Positions 16,659-25,950 of a DNA stretch of 64,000 nucleotides are shown here, in pieces (within the stretch, counting starts at the first letter, position 1; every line of letters begins with the position of its first letter). The notes below the pieces were generated by a model that was not told where the DNA came from, searched no databases, and saw only the letters and a program-made list of their open reading frames with translations. Location: positions 174,097 through 238,096 of the forward strand of contig NZ_ALOU01000009.1 in the NCBI RefSeq assembly GCF_000292345.1. Reading direction: 5' to 3'. Both the position numbers and the translations under genes were made by a program. Origin of the DNA: Cupriavidus sp. BIS7 (GTDB lineage: Bacteria; Pseudomonadota; Gammaproteobacteria; Burkholderiales; Burkholderiaceae).

Positions 16659-17543
16659 ATGCGAGAGATCAGCCTGGACCGCCTGCGTACGCTGGTCGCC
16701 ATTGCCGACCATGGCTCATTCGCCGAGGCGGCGCGTGCATTGCACCTGGCGCCGCCCACGGTCAGCCTCCACATCGCTGAACTGGAACACCGCATCGGAG
16801 CGCCGCTCCTGTCGCGAAAACGCGGACAGGTAAGGCCGTCGGCAATCGGAGAGGTGCTGGTGGAGCGCGGGCGTCGGTTGCTGGCCGATGCGGAGCAGGC
16901 GCTGGACGATATACAACGACAGGTGGCGGGGCTTGAAGGGCGTGCCCGGCTCGGTGCATCGACCGGCGCGATCGCGCACCTGCTGCCGCAGGCGCTGGAG
17001 GTGCTGCGCCAGCAGCATCCCGCGATCGACATTCAGATTGCGGTCCTCACCTCGCAGGAAACACTGTCCCGACTGGCGGATGGCACGCTGGATATCGGAC
17101 TGGTTGCACTGCCTCAGCCGCCAGTGGCCGGACTGGTGATAAAGCCCTGGCGCCGCGACCCCGTGATGGCCTTCGTGCCGGCGCATTGGCAGTGCCCGGC
17201 CCGCGTCACGCCGGAATGGCTTGCCGCCCAGCCTCTGATTCTCAATGACGCGACCACGCGCCTCTCACGTCAGACTGCGGAGTGGTTCGCGGCCGCGGGA
17301 CACCATCCCGCGCCGCGCATTCAGCTCAACTACAACGATGCGATCAAGAGTCTGGTCGCGGCGGGTTACGGCGCGGCGCTGTTGCCCCACGAGGCCACCA
17401 CGCCATTGCCGGACGAGCGCATCGTCATGCGTCCGCTGCGCCCAGCACTATGGCGCAGGCTCGGCATCGCGCATCGTGCGGGGTACGTTGAACGCCCCAC
17501 CCAGCACGTACTGGATGTGCTGTGGGATCTGCGATTGGCGTAG
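16659..17543 (+). CDS. LysR-family transcriptional regulator
   Basis: A 294-residue LysR regulator. The N-terminal winged HTH covers about residues 5-62 ([27 protein letters not shown] has the usual pattern), followed by a periplasmic-binding-like effector domain from about residue 88. GGAG five bases upstream sets the ATG at 16659; the longer frame from 16611 starts inside the promoter. It is divergent from argC and probably controls it, with arginine-family metabolites as possible effectors. It converges with the AraC-type gene, 21 bp between stops. Confidence 0.88.
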   Translation: MREISLDRLRTLVAIADHGSFAEAARALHLAPPTVSLHIAELEHRIGAPLLSRKRGQVRPSAIGEVLVERGRRLLADAEQALDDIQRQVAGLEGRARLGASTGAIAHLLPQALEVLRQQHPAIDIQIAVLTSQETLSRLADGTLDIGLVALPQPPVAGLVIKPWRRDPVMAFVPAHWQCPARVTPEWLAAQPLILNDATTRLSRQTAEWFAAAGHHPAPRIQLNYNDAIKSLVAAGYGAALLPHEATTPLPDERIVMRPLRPALWRRLGIAHRAGYVERPTQHVLDVLWDLRLA

Positions 17544-17564
17544 CGCTTCCCTGCCTGCCCCGAT

Positions 17565-18608
17565 TCATAGGGGCCCCACAGGCCGCGGCTCTCCATCCGT
17601 TCCGTGCGCCGACGCGGCCTGCGCACGCCACTTTGAAACACTGCAGCCAAAGTGGCCGCCAAACCAGCGGGAGAAAGTGCTGAGGGACGAGAAACCGAGC
17701 AGCATCGCCACCTCTGAAAGGGGCCGCCCACGATTCGCCACAAACCGGACGGCCTGTTCGGCACGGACTTCTTCAAGGATGCCGGAATAGCTCAGGCCAT
17801 CGAGAGCCAGCCGACGCTGCACCGTACGAACATCCATGCCAAGATGCTCTGCGACCCGCTCTGCCGAGCAAGCGCAGGACGGCAACAGCACGAGCACCAA
17901 CTCCCTGACCTTGTCCGCCACGCTGAGGTCGGCTTGCAAAAGCAACGTATCGAGGTATTGGCGGACCTGCCTTGCCATCACCGGGTCATAGGATGGCAGC
18001 GGCGCCTCCAGGTCGGAGGCCGGACAGATGATGCCGTCGAACTCCTGATTGAACAGCACCGGCATGCCGAACACACGCAGATGGGTAGCGGTGCTGGCCG
18101 GGGGCGAATGCCTGAAGCAAATGGCGCGCGGTTTCCATTTGGGTCCGAGGAACATCGTCAGCATGCGATGCAGCACGCCGGCAATCAGTTCGCTGGACTG
18201 GCGCAGCGAGCCGCCAAGCCCGATCAGTGCCTCCTGCCGAATGATCACCATTCCGTCCGCCTCTTCGATACGCATGGCCAGCGCCTCGTTGTGGAGACGC
18301 AGATAGCGGGCCACGGACTCCAGCACCCGGCGCAGCGTCGGCTCCTCCCGGACGGCAATGGCAAGCGGCCCCAGATTGGATAGCTCACGGGTTTCGGCCA
18401 TGCGCAAACCGAAGTCCTCGACGCCCGCTGCGCTTGCGGAGGCCTCCAGCAGGCGGCCAACCGCTTCTGCGGAAATGCGGAGATCCGGATCCAGCAACGC
18501 CGTCCGGCTGATCCGGGCGGCGCGCAGCAGCGCGTGCGGGTCTAGCCCGACCGAACGCGCGATATCGACGTAGTTCGTGAGACTGGCACTGCGCAGCGAG
18601 TAGGCCAT
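17565..18608 (-). CDS. AraC-family regulator with Arabinose_bd domain (OruR/ArgR-like)
   Basis: A 347-residue AraC-family regulator. The N-terminal two-thirds (about 20-210) match the Arabinose_bd (PF12625) type seen in OruR-like proteins, and the C-terminal HTH pair (about 240-330) includes VAEHLGMDVRTVQRRLALDG and VAMLLGFSSLSTFSRWF. It is divergent from the CMD-BKACE-MFS genes. Just upstream of its start are two 16-bp direct repeats, TGTCGTAAATGGCAAA-like, spaced 21 bp, which resemble the TGTCGC-N-AA half-sites bound by Pseudomonas ArgR. It is therefore a probable activator of the divergent genes and a repressor of itself. Confidence 0.88.
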   Translation of the reverse strand: MAYSLRSASLTNYVDIARSVGLDPHALLRAARISRTALLDPDLRISAEAVGRLLEASASAAGVEDFGLRMAETRELSNLGPLAIAVREEPTLRRVLESVARYLRLHNEALAMRIEEADGMVIIRQEALIGLGGSLRQSSELIAGVLHRMLTMFLGPKWKPRAICFRHSPPASTATHLRVFGMPVLFNQEFDGIICPASDLEAPLPSYDPVMARQVRQYLDTLLLQADLSVADKVRELVLVLLPSCACSAERVAEHLGMDVRTVQRRLALDGLSYSGILEEVRAEQAVRFVANRGRPLSEVAMLLGFSSLSTFSRWFGGHFGCSVSKWRAQAASAHGTDGEPRPVGPL

Positions 18609-18622
18609 CGCGCCCTGATTCC

Positions 18623-18659
18623 TGTCGTAAATGGCAAATTCTATGTCGTAATTCGCAAA
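18623..18659. promoter_or_regulatory. AraC-type direct-repeat operator
   Basis: TGTCGTAAATGGCAAA (18623-18638) and TGTCGTAATTCGCAAA (18644-18659) match at 13 of 16 positions and are exactly 21 bp apart, two helical turns. They lie 15 bp upstream of the AraC gene and 80 bp upstream of the CMD gene, which fits activation of the latter and autorepression. Confidence 0.72.
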
Positions 18660-18739
18660 ACGTATTCTGCCCGACTATCGATACTTCAGGTGTCGCGCTG
18701 CCCCGCTGCAAGCGCTCAAAGCTACCTTGGGAGACCCGC

Positions 18740-19159
18740 ATGAGCTTTGACACTGCCGATACCGTCCGCCCTGTCGCCACCCCGGTCTGTGACCAGTTGC
18801 ACGCCACTGGCAACTGGAACCCCGCCTGGAACGCCATCGCCGAACTCGACCCCGTCTGGACAGAAAAATTCATGGTGATGGGCATGCACTCGATGCTGTC
18901 GGGCGTTCTGGAGCCAAAGGTGCTGGAGTTCATCGCGATCGCCGTGGACGCGTCGTGCACCCACATGTACGCCCCCGGCACCCGCCGGCATATCCGCAAG
19001 GCGCTGGAGTTGGGCGCCACAAAGGAAGAACTCGCCGCTGTCCTGCAGGCCGTCAGTGTGCTCGGCATCCACACGAGCAGCCTCGGCGCCCCGATCCTTC
19101 TGGAGGAACTGGCTGACTTCGAACGCAAAAGGCGCGCCGCGGACGAAGTTGCCGCATAA
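18740..19159 (+). CDS. Carboxymuconolactone decarboxylase (CMD/AhpD-like) family protein
   Basis: A 139-residue all-helical protein of the CMD/AhpD superfamily, shown by KVLEFIAIAVDASCTHMY followed by RRHIRKALELGATKEELAAVLQ. The Cys-x-His pair (SCTH) is present, but the AhpD-type CxxC is not, so thiol peroxidase-reducing activity is unlikely and a lyase or unknown role is more probable. GGGAG precedes the ATG. It heads an operon with a BKACE enzyme and an MFS transporter under an AraC-type regulator. Confidence 0.82.
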   Translation: MSFDTADTVRPVATPVCDQLHATGNWNPAWNAIAELDPVWTEKFMVMGMHSMLSGVLEPKVLEFIAIAVDASCTHMYAPGTRRHIRKALELGATKEELAAVLQAVSVLGIHTSSLGAPILLEELADFERKRRAADEVAA

Positions 19160-19230
19160 GCACCCCTTCCCTCAACTTACTCAAGCGCTCATTCATGCGC
19201 CCACCCGGGCGCTCACCCAGGCGATAAACC

Positions 19231-20286
19231 ATGCACTTTCTTGACGACTCCCTGCTCCCCGAGAACCAGGAAAAACTCGTGATCCAGGTCGCGCCCTATG
19301 GCCCACAGTGGCTGCCGGGCGATTCCGACGACATCCCGGTGTCCATGGACGACCAGGTCCAGAAGGCGGTGGACTGCTACAACGCCGGCGCCACCGTGCT
19401 GCACGTGCACGTGCGCGAGGCCGACGGCAAGGGCAGCAAGCGGCTGTCGATGTTCAATGAAATGCTGGCGCGGCTGCGTGAGGCGGTGCCCAGGATGGTG
19501 CTGCAGGTGGGCGGCTCGATCTCATTCGCACCGGAAGGCGATACGCAGGCCGCGAAGTGGCTCAACGACGATACGCGCCATATGCTGGCCGAGCTGGATC
19601 CGCGCCCGGACCAGGTCACCGTCGCCATCAACACCAGCCAGATGAATGTCATGGAGTTGATGACCGAGGCGGACGTGGCGGGCACCTCGCTCACCAATCC
19701 GATGTTGCAGGCCGCCTACCGGGACATGATCGTACCTTCGAATCCGTCGTGGCACGTCGAGCATATCCGTCGCCTGGTCGCCAACGGCATCCAGCCGCAT
19801 TTCATGCTCGGAAACCTGACGCAACTGGAAACCGTGGAGCGGCTGATCCGCAAGGGCGCATATACGGGTCCGCTGATTCTGAACTACGTAGCCATCGGCG
19901 GCGGCGCTGCGGGCCTTCATCCTGCGGACATGATCGAGTTCGCGCGCCGCACCCCGGACGGCGCCGTGCTGACAGTCGAGACGCTGAACCGTAACGTGGC
20001 CCCGATGTGCACGATGGCGATCGCCATGGGATTGCACGTCCGGGTTGGCATCGAGGACACGCTTTTCGGCCCGGACGGCGAGCGCGCGACATCGGTACAG
20101 CAGGTTGAGCAGATGGTTCGGATTGCCCGTGAACTGAACCGTGAAGTCGCCAGCGGCGACGATGCCCACCGCATCTACCAGATCGGCAGCCACTGGAGCA
20201 GCACGGACGAGGCGCTGGAACGCCTGGGCATGGCGCCCAACCGCAGGCCCGCCCAGCGCGGCGTGCCACTGCGCAAGGCCGCCTGA
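19231..20286 (+). CDS. BKACE-family beta-keto acid cleavage enzyme (DUF849)
   Basis: A 351-residue TIM-barrel protein of the 3-keto-5-aminohexanoate cleavage (Kce/BKACE) family. Zinc ligands His58 and His60 are in VLHVHVRE, and the C-terminal VRVGIEDTLFGPDG is the family's metal/substrate segment. BKACE enzymes cleave a beta-keto acid with acetyl-CoA to give acetoacetate and a CoA ester. The substrate varies by subfamily and is not known here. No good ribosome site precedes the ATG at 19231, so coupling to the upstream CMD gene (71 bp away) or an alternative start remains possible. Confidence 0.88.
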   Translation: MHFLDDSLLPENQEKLVIQVAPYGPQWLPGDSDDIPVSMDDQVQKAVDCYNAGATVLHVHVREADGKGSKRLSMFNEMLARLREAVPRMVLQVGGSISFAPEGDTQAAKWLNDDTRHMLAELDPRPDQVTVAINTSQMNVMELMTEADVAGTSLTNPMLQAAYRDMIVPSNPSWHVEHIRRLVANGIQPHFMLGNLTQLETVERLIRKGAYTGPLILNYVAIGGGAAGLHPADMIEFARRTPDGAVLTVETLNRNVAPMCTMAIAMGLHVRVGIEDTLFGPDGERATSVQQVEQMVRIARELNREVASGDDAHRIYQIGSHWSSTDEALERLGMAPNRRPAQRGVPLRKAA

Positions 20287-20304
20287 CAGGCGCCGACGGG
20301 GAAC

Positions 20305-20333
20305 GGGTCCGCGACAACGCATCGCGGACCCTT
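20305..20333 (+). terminator. Hairpin between BKACE and MFS genes (partial terminator)
   Basis: A perfect 10-bp stem (GGGTCCGCGA at 20305-20314 with its complement at 20322-20331) and a 7-base loop are followed by only TT. It may attenuate transcription or protect the upstream message while letting some read-through into the transporter. Confidence 0.5.
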
Positions 20334-20397
20334 CCGCATGCACGCCGGCAACGCAGGTAACGCCACAAGGCATGCACCGCAATGACGGAGACAAGAA

Positions 20398-21669
20398 ATG
20401 TTCTGGAAGAAGAGCCCCAACCTGGTACTGACCAGCCTGCTGGTCATCCATCTGCTGGCGCATATCGACCGCAATATGCTGCTGGGCTTTTCGTCCCAGA
20501 TCATTGCCGATCTATCCCTGAGCAATGCCCAGTACGGTTTCCTTGTCGGGGCGGTATGGGTACTCAGTTTTGGCGCCATGGCCCTTTTCATGGGCACGCT
20601 GGCTGACCGCTTCAGTCGCACACGCGTGATTGCGGCTGGCGTGCTGATCTGGAGCATCTGCACCTGGGCTTCCGGTCACGCTCAAAGTTTCGAGCACATG
20701 GTGCTGGCCAGGTTCTTCGTCGCCAGTGGTGAAGCCGCCCTGGTGCCCGCAGCGATTGGCCTGCTGGCGGAACTCTTCTCCGACAAACGGCGCAGCAGCG
20801 CAATGGGCGTCTTCTTCATGGGTATCCCGCTGGGCATCGGCTGCAGCTTCCTGCTTGCGGGCACATTCGGTGCGACGCATGGATGGCGAGGCACCTTCCA
20901 AACCCTCGGCATAGCCGGTGCGGTCATCGCATCGCTGGTGGCATTCCTGAAGGATGAACGCGGCAGCCGGGTAACGCACGAGCGCGGAACCCCCATCGTG
21001 CAGCAAGTAACCGGGATGCTCAGTTTCCTGCGCGAGCATCGCCCGCTGGTACTCATCCTCATCGGATTCGTGCTGGTGCACATGATTTTCGCTGGACTGT
21101 CATTCACGCAACTGTGGCTTGTCCGGGAGCGCGGCATGAATGCGGCAGGCGTCGCCAGCAACATCGGCATCCTGCAATTGATATTTGGGACGATCGGCTC
21201 GCTGACTGGCGGCGTGATGGGAGATCGGCTGGCACGCCGGCTGCCGGGATCGCATGCTTCGCTCATGCTCCTGCTCGTCCTGATCTGCGCTGTGCCGATG
21301 CTTGCCTACCGCTTCGCCGTCCCTGGTTCTGCCATCTTCCATATCGGCATGTGTGCGGGCTTCTTCCTGCCATTGGCGCTCTACGGCCCCGCGAATGCCG
21401 CGGTCATGCACCATGTTCCCGAACAGATGCGCTCGACGATCTCCGGCTTCCAGATGCTTTGCATCAACGTGTTCGCCATTGCCCTTGGAAACCTCGGCGT
21501 AGGCTGGGCGATCGATCTCCTTGGCAGTTACGGAGCTTCCACGCCCATCACGTATGTCGCGCTGGCCACAGACGTCCTGGGAATCAGTTCGGCCCTCTTC
21601 TTCGCCCTCGCCGCGCGCGCATCGAGCCAAAGACCACTCATGACGGGGAGCGTGCAAGGTACGCGGTAA
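20398..21669 (+). CDS. MFS transporter
   Basis: A 423-residue major facilitator with 12 hydrophobic segments. The family motif A region reads GTLADRFSRTR after helix 2, and a glycine-rich helix (MGIPLGIGCSFLLAG) corresponds to the antiporter-like motif region. GGAGACAAGAA precedes the ATG. Following the CMD and BKACE genes it is the likely importer of the keto acid or its precursor handled by that operon; the actual substrate is not shown by sequence. Confidence 0.85.
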   Translation: MFWKKSPNLVLTSLLVIHLLAHIDRNMLLGFSSQIIADLSLSNAQYGFLVGAVWVLSFGAMALFMGTLADRFSRTRVIAAGVLIWSICTWASGHAQSFEHMVLARFFVASGEAALVPAAIGLLAELFSDKRRSSAMGVFFMGIPLGIGCSFLLAGTFGATHGWRGTFQTLGIAGAVIASLVAFLKDERGSRVTHERGTPIVQQVTGMLSFLREHRPLVLILIGFVLVHMIFAGLSFTQLWLVRERGMNAAGVASNIGILQLIFGTIGSLTGGVMGDRLARRLPGSHASLMLLLVLICAVPMLAYRFAVPGSAIFHIGMCAGFFLPLALYGPANAAVMHHVPEQMRSTISGFQMLCINVFAIALGNLGVGWAIDLLGSYGASTPITYVALATDVLGISSALFFALAARASSQRPLMTGSVQGTR

Positions 21670-22082
21670 GACAGTCGACGGAAATTCATTCTTGCGACGG
21701 CCAGCCAGAGCGACGCGCCGGTCCCGTTTCCTCGGGGCAGGAGGCGTCGGCCCGCACCCGCTCCTCATATGATCGAGTTCGGCCATAAGGCGACGCTGGG
21801 AGACAATGCTCCCGACGACCACCACTGGACCTATAGCGGACGCTGGTCCGTGCCTTCACTTGAGAGCTCGCACGCAGGCGTCGGGGCGGAAGAACCAAGC
21901 AACGGTCTTGCGCTTGGACGCACGTTCGGACATATCGGCTAATCGCGACGACCGATCGATATCTCAATGCGGTCGCGCGGGCACAGGCAAGCCGTAAAAG
22001 GGAAGGATCTGAGAAATGCAATCAATGCTTGTCACGCCAGCCGACACAGGCCCACAAAGACTGGCAATTGTCTTCAGCTCAT
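21670..22082. other. 413-bp gap without a supported gene
   Basis: This stretch lies between the MFS gene and the stop of the convergent M20 gene. It holds a 57-codon open frame (21769-21942, plus strand) without a ribosome site or recognisable family. I see no hairpin terminator, repeat or RNA gene here. Confidence 0.5.
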
Positions 22083-23288
22083 CTACACCACAAGAAACGT
22101 CCGCGCCAGCCGCACCCAAAGCGCTGCACCAAGCGGCAACGCCGCATCATTGAAGTCATAGCCAGGGTTGTGAACCATGCAGCCGCCCGCGTCACCCTGG
22201 CCGTTGCCCAGCATCAGGTAGCAACCTGGAACCCTGCCAAGCATCCAGGCGAAATCCTCGCTGCCAGACAAGCCTCTGGATGCCTGTGTGACCACGTTCC
22301 CGGCGCCAACGAGTTCCACGCAAACGCGCTGTGCGAGTTGCGTCTCAGCTTCGGTATTGACAACGGGTGGAGTCAACTGCCGATAGTCGATCAGCGCTTC
22401 CACACCGTGCGCCTGTGCCGTCAGTGCCACGATCTCCCGAATACGCTGCTCCACCAGCGCACGCGTGTCCTCACGCGATGCCCGCACATTCAAGCCAAAC
22501 TTCACGCATTCCGGGATTACGTTGTGCGTGGCACCGCCCTGAATGAATCCCACGGAGACGACGGCATAATCGTCCGGCGCCACGTTGCGTGCAACCACTG
22601 TCTGCAATGCAGTGATGATCGCCGCCGACGCCGAGATGGGGTCCCGCGCACGATGGGGCATGGCTCCATGCCCCCCGACACCCCTGATGGTGACATCGGC
22701 TACATCAGAAGACAGGCTAAGCGAACCAGTCAATACGTGAAACGTGCCGACCTGAATCCCAGGGATATTGTGCAGCGCGTATACCGCATCGCATGGGAAA
22801 CGTTCGAACAGCCCGTCCTCGATCATTGCGCGGGCACCGCACAGGTTCTCCTCATCGGGCTGGAAGATCAGGTTCAGCGTACCGTCGAAGTCCGGTCCGT
22901 CGGCCAGCGCCTTGGCTGCGGCAAGCAGAATTGCCGTGTGGCCGTCGTGGCCACAAGCATGCATCCTGCCTTGTATCTGGCTGGCATAGGCCAGGCCCGT
23001 GGCCTCGACAATCGGCAGAGCGTCCATGTCGGCACGAATGCCAAGCCGACGCTTGCCGCTGCCACGCGTCAGTTGCCCCACCACTCCACTCTTCCCGATC
23101 CCGCGGTGCACCTCGTAGCCCCATTCCTCCAGCAATGAAGCCACGAGTTCACTGGTTGTGCCTACCTCGAAGCCAAGTTCGGGGTGCGCGTGGATCTGGC
23201 GACGGATGTCGACAAAGGCGTCGACATCTATCTCGGGTAGCAGGTGCCGCATAAGATGATGCGGCTTGAGAGTAGGCGCGCGAGTCAT
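22083..23288 (-). CDS. M20-family amidohydrolase (hippurate hydrolase/IAA-amino-acid hydrolase type)
   Basis: A 401-residue M20D-type metallohydrolase. Metal ligands lie in IRADMDALPI and HACGHDGHTA; PDEE is in FQPDEENLCG, the dimerisation domain follows VTIRGVGGHGAMPH, and the last ligand is in SGSEDFAWML. Such enzymes release an amino acid from N-acyl or aryl amides (hippurate, N-acetyl amino acids) in the cytosol. AAGGAG precedes the ATG. It is the second gene behind an MHS-type transporter, divergent from a LysR gene, so uptake and hydrolysis of an N-acyl amino acid under LysR control is the likely role. Confidence 0.88.
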   Translation of the reverse strand: MTRAPTLKPHHLMRHLLPEIDVDAFVDIRRQIHAHPELGFEVGTTSELVASLLEEWGYEVHRGIGKSGVVGQLTRGSGKRRLGIRADMDALPIVEATGLAYASQIQGRMHACGHDGHTAILLAAAKALADGPDFDGTLNLIFQPDEENLCGARAMIEDGLFERFPCDAVYALHNIPGIQVGTFHVLTGSLSLSSDVADVTIRGVGGHGAMPHRARDPISASAAIITALQTVVARNVAPDDYAVVSVGFIQGGATHNVIPECVKFGLNVRASREDTRALVEQRIREIVALTAQAHGVEALIDYRQLTPPVVNTEAETQLAQRVCVELVGAGNVVTQASRGLSGSEDFAWMLGRVPGCYLMLGNGQGDAGGCMVHNPGYDFNDAALPLGAALWVRLARTFLVV

Positions 23289-23319
23289 TGCGGGGGTTCT
23301 CCTTTTGACTTACCCAGGC

Positions 23320-24624
23320 TCAGTCCGCGCTGCCTTCGCGAATACTCAACACAGCGATCAACGTGACAACGCCTGATGCCAGCATGTACCAAGCCGGCGA
23401 AAGCGGGTTACCCGTGCGAGCGAGCAGCCAGGTGACGACGAACTGCGCGGTGCCGCCGAAGATGGTGACACCCACGCTGGAGATCACCGACATGCCGCTG
23501 ACGCGCACCTTGACCGGCAGCGATTCCATGATTGCCAGGAACAGCGGCGTCGTTCCAAGATTGATGCCGGCCGTGATCAATACCGACAGGCCAATTACCA
23601 GCGGAACGCTCGGGTAAGCATTCATCAGCCAGAAAGCCGGGACGATCGCCAGCATACTGATGATCAGCGAGGCAAGCACCAGCGTCTTGCGGCGCTTCAT
23701 GCGATCAGCCATACGCCCAGAGACAAGCGCCACCACGAACAGTGTCAATCCAGTTGCGCACCCCGAGAGGAACGACAGCGACGCCGGCATATGGAGCACG
23801 CGGATCATGTAGGTAGGCATGTAGAACACCACGAGGTACATCGTCACCGTGGAAGCCGGTACCGCGAGGATGCCCTTGAGGACCGTACCACCATGTCGGC
23901 GGAGCAGTTCGCCCATGGGGCTCGGGGCAGCGGCGTCGGCCTGATGCGTTTCTTCCAGGTTGGCGCGAATATACAGGCCAACAGGCGCTATCAGAAGGCC
24001 CACCAGGAACGGAAGGCGCCACCCCCAGGTCTCGAGTGCACCCGTAGGCATGAATCCATACAGTACCGCTCCCGTCAGCGCGCCAAACAGCGATGCAATC
24101 CCCTGGCTCGCCAACTGCCAACCTACCCGCCAGCCTCGTCCGTTTCGTGCTCCAGACTCCATCAGCATGACCGAAGCGGCCGCCATCTCACCGCCCAGGG
24201 AGAAGCCCTGCAATATCCGGCCGGCAAGAATTGTCAGCGAACCGAACACGCCGGCAGAGGCGTACGTCGGCGCCAGTGCGATCAGCAATGTTCCTAGCAC
24301 CATCATGGTGATCGTGAGCGTCATTGCCGCCTTGCGGCCGCGACGATCCGCGTAGTTGCCTATCACCAACCCGCCGAGCGGGCGCATCGCAAAGCCGATG
24401 CCAAACGTGGCCACGGCCAGCAGAAGTGAACCGTAAGGGCTGTCCGACGGAAAGAAAAGCTTGCCGATCAGCAGCGCGAAAAAGCTGTAGACCGTGAAGT
24501 CATACATCTCGAGCGCATTGCCCAGCGAGCAGGCGGCAATCAACCTGAACTGACTTTGCTTGCGGGGCTGGGCGTCGGCAGTGGCAACGGTGGAACTGGG
24601 GGCGGTAAAGGAGGCGTCGTTCAT
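23320..24624 (-). CDS. MFS transporter, metabolite:H+ symporter (MHS) type
   Basis: A 434-residue 12-helix transporter of the MHS subfamily (ProP/KgtP/ShiA type). It shows the usual N-terminal GNALEMYDFTVYSFFA and the motif A region GNYADRRGRKAAM after helix 2. Family members carry organic acids, betaines or amino acid derivatives with protons. It precedes the M20 hydrolase gene by 31 bp in the same operon and diverges from a LysR regulator. The imported compound is likely the hydrolase's substrate. Confidence 0.88.
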   Translation of the reverse strand: MNDASFTAPSSTVATADAQPRKQSQFRLIAACSLGNALEMYDFTVYSFFALLIGKLFFPSDSPYGSLLLAVATFGIGFAMRPLGGLVIGNYADRRGRKAAMTLTITMMVLGTLLIALAPTYASAGVFGSLTILAGRILQGFSLGGEMAAASVMLMESGARNGRGWRVGWQLASQGIASLFGALTGAVLYGFMPTGALETWGWRLPFLVGLLIAPVGLYIRANLEETHQADAAAPSPMGELLRRHGGTVLKGILAVPASTVTMYLVVFYMPTYMIRVLHMPASLSFLSGCATGLTLFVVALVSGRMADRMKRRKTLVLASLIISMLAIVPAFWLMNAYPSVPLVIGLSVLITAGINLGTTPLFLAIMESLPVKVRVSGMSVISSVGVTIFGGTAQFVVTWLLARTGNPLSPAWYMLASGVVTLIAVLSIREGSAD

Positions 24625-24770
24625 CCAGGGTCTCTACGGGCAGGTGTTGTGGGGTTCACGCAGATCCATCTGCCCGGCTGAGGCCTGTGGAATCCGCGTT
24701 TCCTGACATCGTTGCAAGTGGCGCAGTTGGAGTATTCCAGCAAAGACAGAAGATTAGAAATCGTATATTT

Positions 24771-24782
24771 TTATCGCGATAA
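24771..24782. promoter_or_regulatory. Perfect 12-bp palindrome, possible LysR box
   Basis: TTATCGCGATAA sits in an AT-rich stretch in the 253-bp divergent promoter between the MHS transporter and LysR genes, about 96 bp upstream of the LysR start, the usual place for a LysR recognition site. Confidence 0.4.
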
Positions 24783-24877
24783 CAAGATCGGATCGCCGGC
24801 ACGGCGAGGTACCCATTGGTATTGGGGCAACCACCTACGATGAGCGGCGTGTCCGACCAAGTTCAAGGAGGAGGACG

Positions 24878-25897
24878 ATGAAACTGCAACAATTGCGCGT
24901 GATGCTGGCTGTGGCCGAGCATGGCAGCATCCACGAGGCATCCCGAACACTGCATATATCGCAGCCAGCCTTGTCCAAGTCGATCGCAGACCTCGAGCGC
25001 GAACTCGGCGTCACGCTGCTGGCGCGCTCCGCGCGTGGCGTGAGCCTCACCGCATATGGTCGTGCAATCCTGAAACGGGCCCGGGTTGTCGAGCAGGAGT
25101 TGCGGTATGCCGTGGAAGACATCGAGTCGATTCGCGGCCACGCGGAAGCTGAACTGAATATCGGCTTCACACCGGTAGCGGCCAACGCACGCTTGACCGA
25201 GGCGATGTCTGCATTTCGTCAACGCTTTCCGCACGTGACCTTGCGTGCCTTCGAAATGCGGCCTCAGCAAATTCAGGAAGGCCTGCGCGAAGGCAGGCTC
25301 GACCTTGGTCTCGTATCGACCAACAGTGCGCCATGCACGACTGCACTTCAATGGGAACACATGTTCTCGGTGGGTATGAAGCTGGCGGTTCGAGCAGGCC
25401 ACCCTCTTCGGCATGTACGACATATTCATGCACTGCTTGATGCCGACTGGCTCGTGCTCGATCCCGTTGATGACGTAAATAGCCCGCTCCCCACGTTGAT
25501 GCGCATGCATCGGCTGGCAATGCCTCCGCGCATCGTGCACGTCGCGTCGAACCTGCTAGGCCTGCAGTTGGCGGCCGGGAGCAACCTTGTCAGCGTGTGG
25601 TCAGAACTCGCTTTCCCAGGCACCGGAGGCCCACTTCAGCTTGCCGGCGACGCGCTGGTACCGTTGCCCATCGAGGACGAGCTGCCGGCATTTCACGTCC
25701 ATCTGGTGTACCGCTCGGCGGATCTGATGACGAACGTCTGCGCCGAGTTCGCTCGGGAGGTACGCCGATGTACCACCGGCGTAGACACGGCGGCGCCCCC
25801 GCCAGTCACTCCCGCATGGTTCCAGAGCCCGCAGGCGCCTGTGTCCGCGGCACGCGCTGCAAACACCCCGACGTTGGCCGGGTCATACATGGTTTAG
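24878..25897 (+). CDS. LysR-family transcriptional regulator
   Basis: A 339-residue LysR protein with a typical N-terminal HTH (about residues 3-60: HGSIHEASRTLHISQPALSKSI pattern) and an effector domain from about 90 to 300. A Pro/Ala-rich tail of about 40 residues extends beyond the usual 300-residue length. A strong GGAGGAGG site precedes the ATG. It is divergent from the transporter and M20 hydrolase operon and should control it. The downstream MarR gene begins 53 bp after its stop on the same strand. Confidence 0.88.
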   Translation: MKLQQLRVMLAVAEHGSIHEASRTLHISQPALSKSIADLERELGVTLLARSARGVSLTAYGRAILKRARVVEQELRYAVEDIESIRGHAEAELNIGFTPVAANARLTEAMSAFRQRFPHVTLRAFEMRPQQIQEGLREGRLDLGLVSTNSAPCTTALQWEHMFSVGMKLAVRAGHPLRHVRHIHALLDADWLVLDPVDDVNSPLPTLMRMHRLAMPPRIVHVASNLLGLQLAAGSNLVSVWSELAFPGTGGPLQLAGDALVPLPIEDELPAFHVHLVYRSADLMTNVCAEFAREVRRCTTGVDTAAPPPVTPAWFQSPQAPVSAARAANTPTLAGSYMV

Positions 25898-25950
25898 GCG
25901 TGCCACCGCACGATATCATTGCAACACAACCCACCATAGGTAATGTGCCC

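Noticed and set aside
16532..17032. N-terminal extension of the argC frame
   Set aside because: It runs opposite the LysR gene and adds Arg/Ser-rich residues with no homology; ArgC starts at 16531.
21769..21942. 57-codon open frame in the gap after the MFS gene
   Set aside because: No ribosome site, no signal or domain; may be chance.
25597..25950. Upstream extension of the MarR frame
   Set aside because: Overlaps the LysR coding region in another phase and has no homology; MarR begins at 25951.
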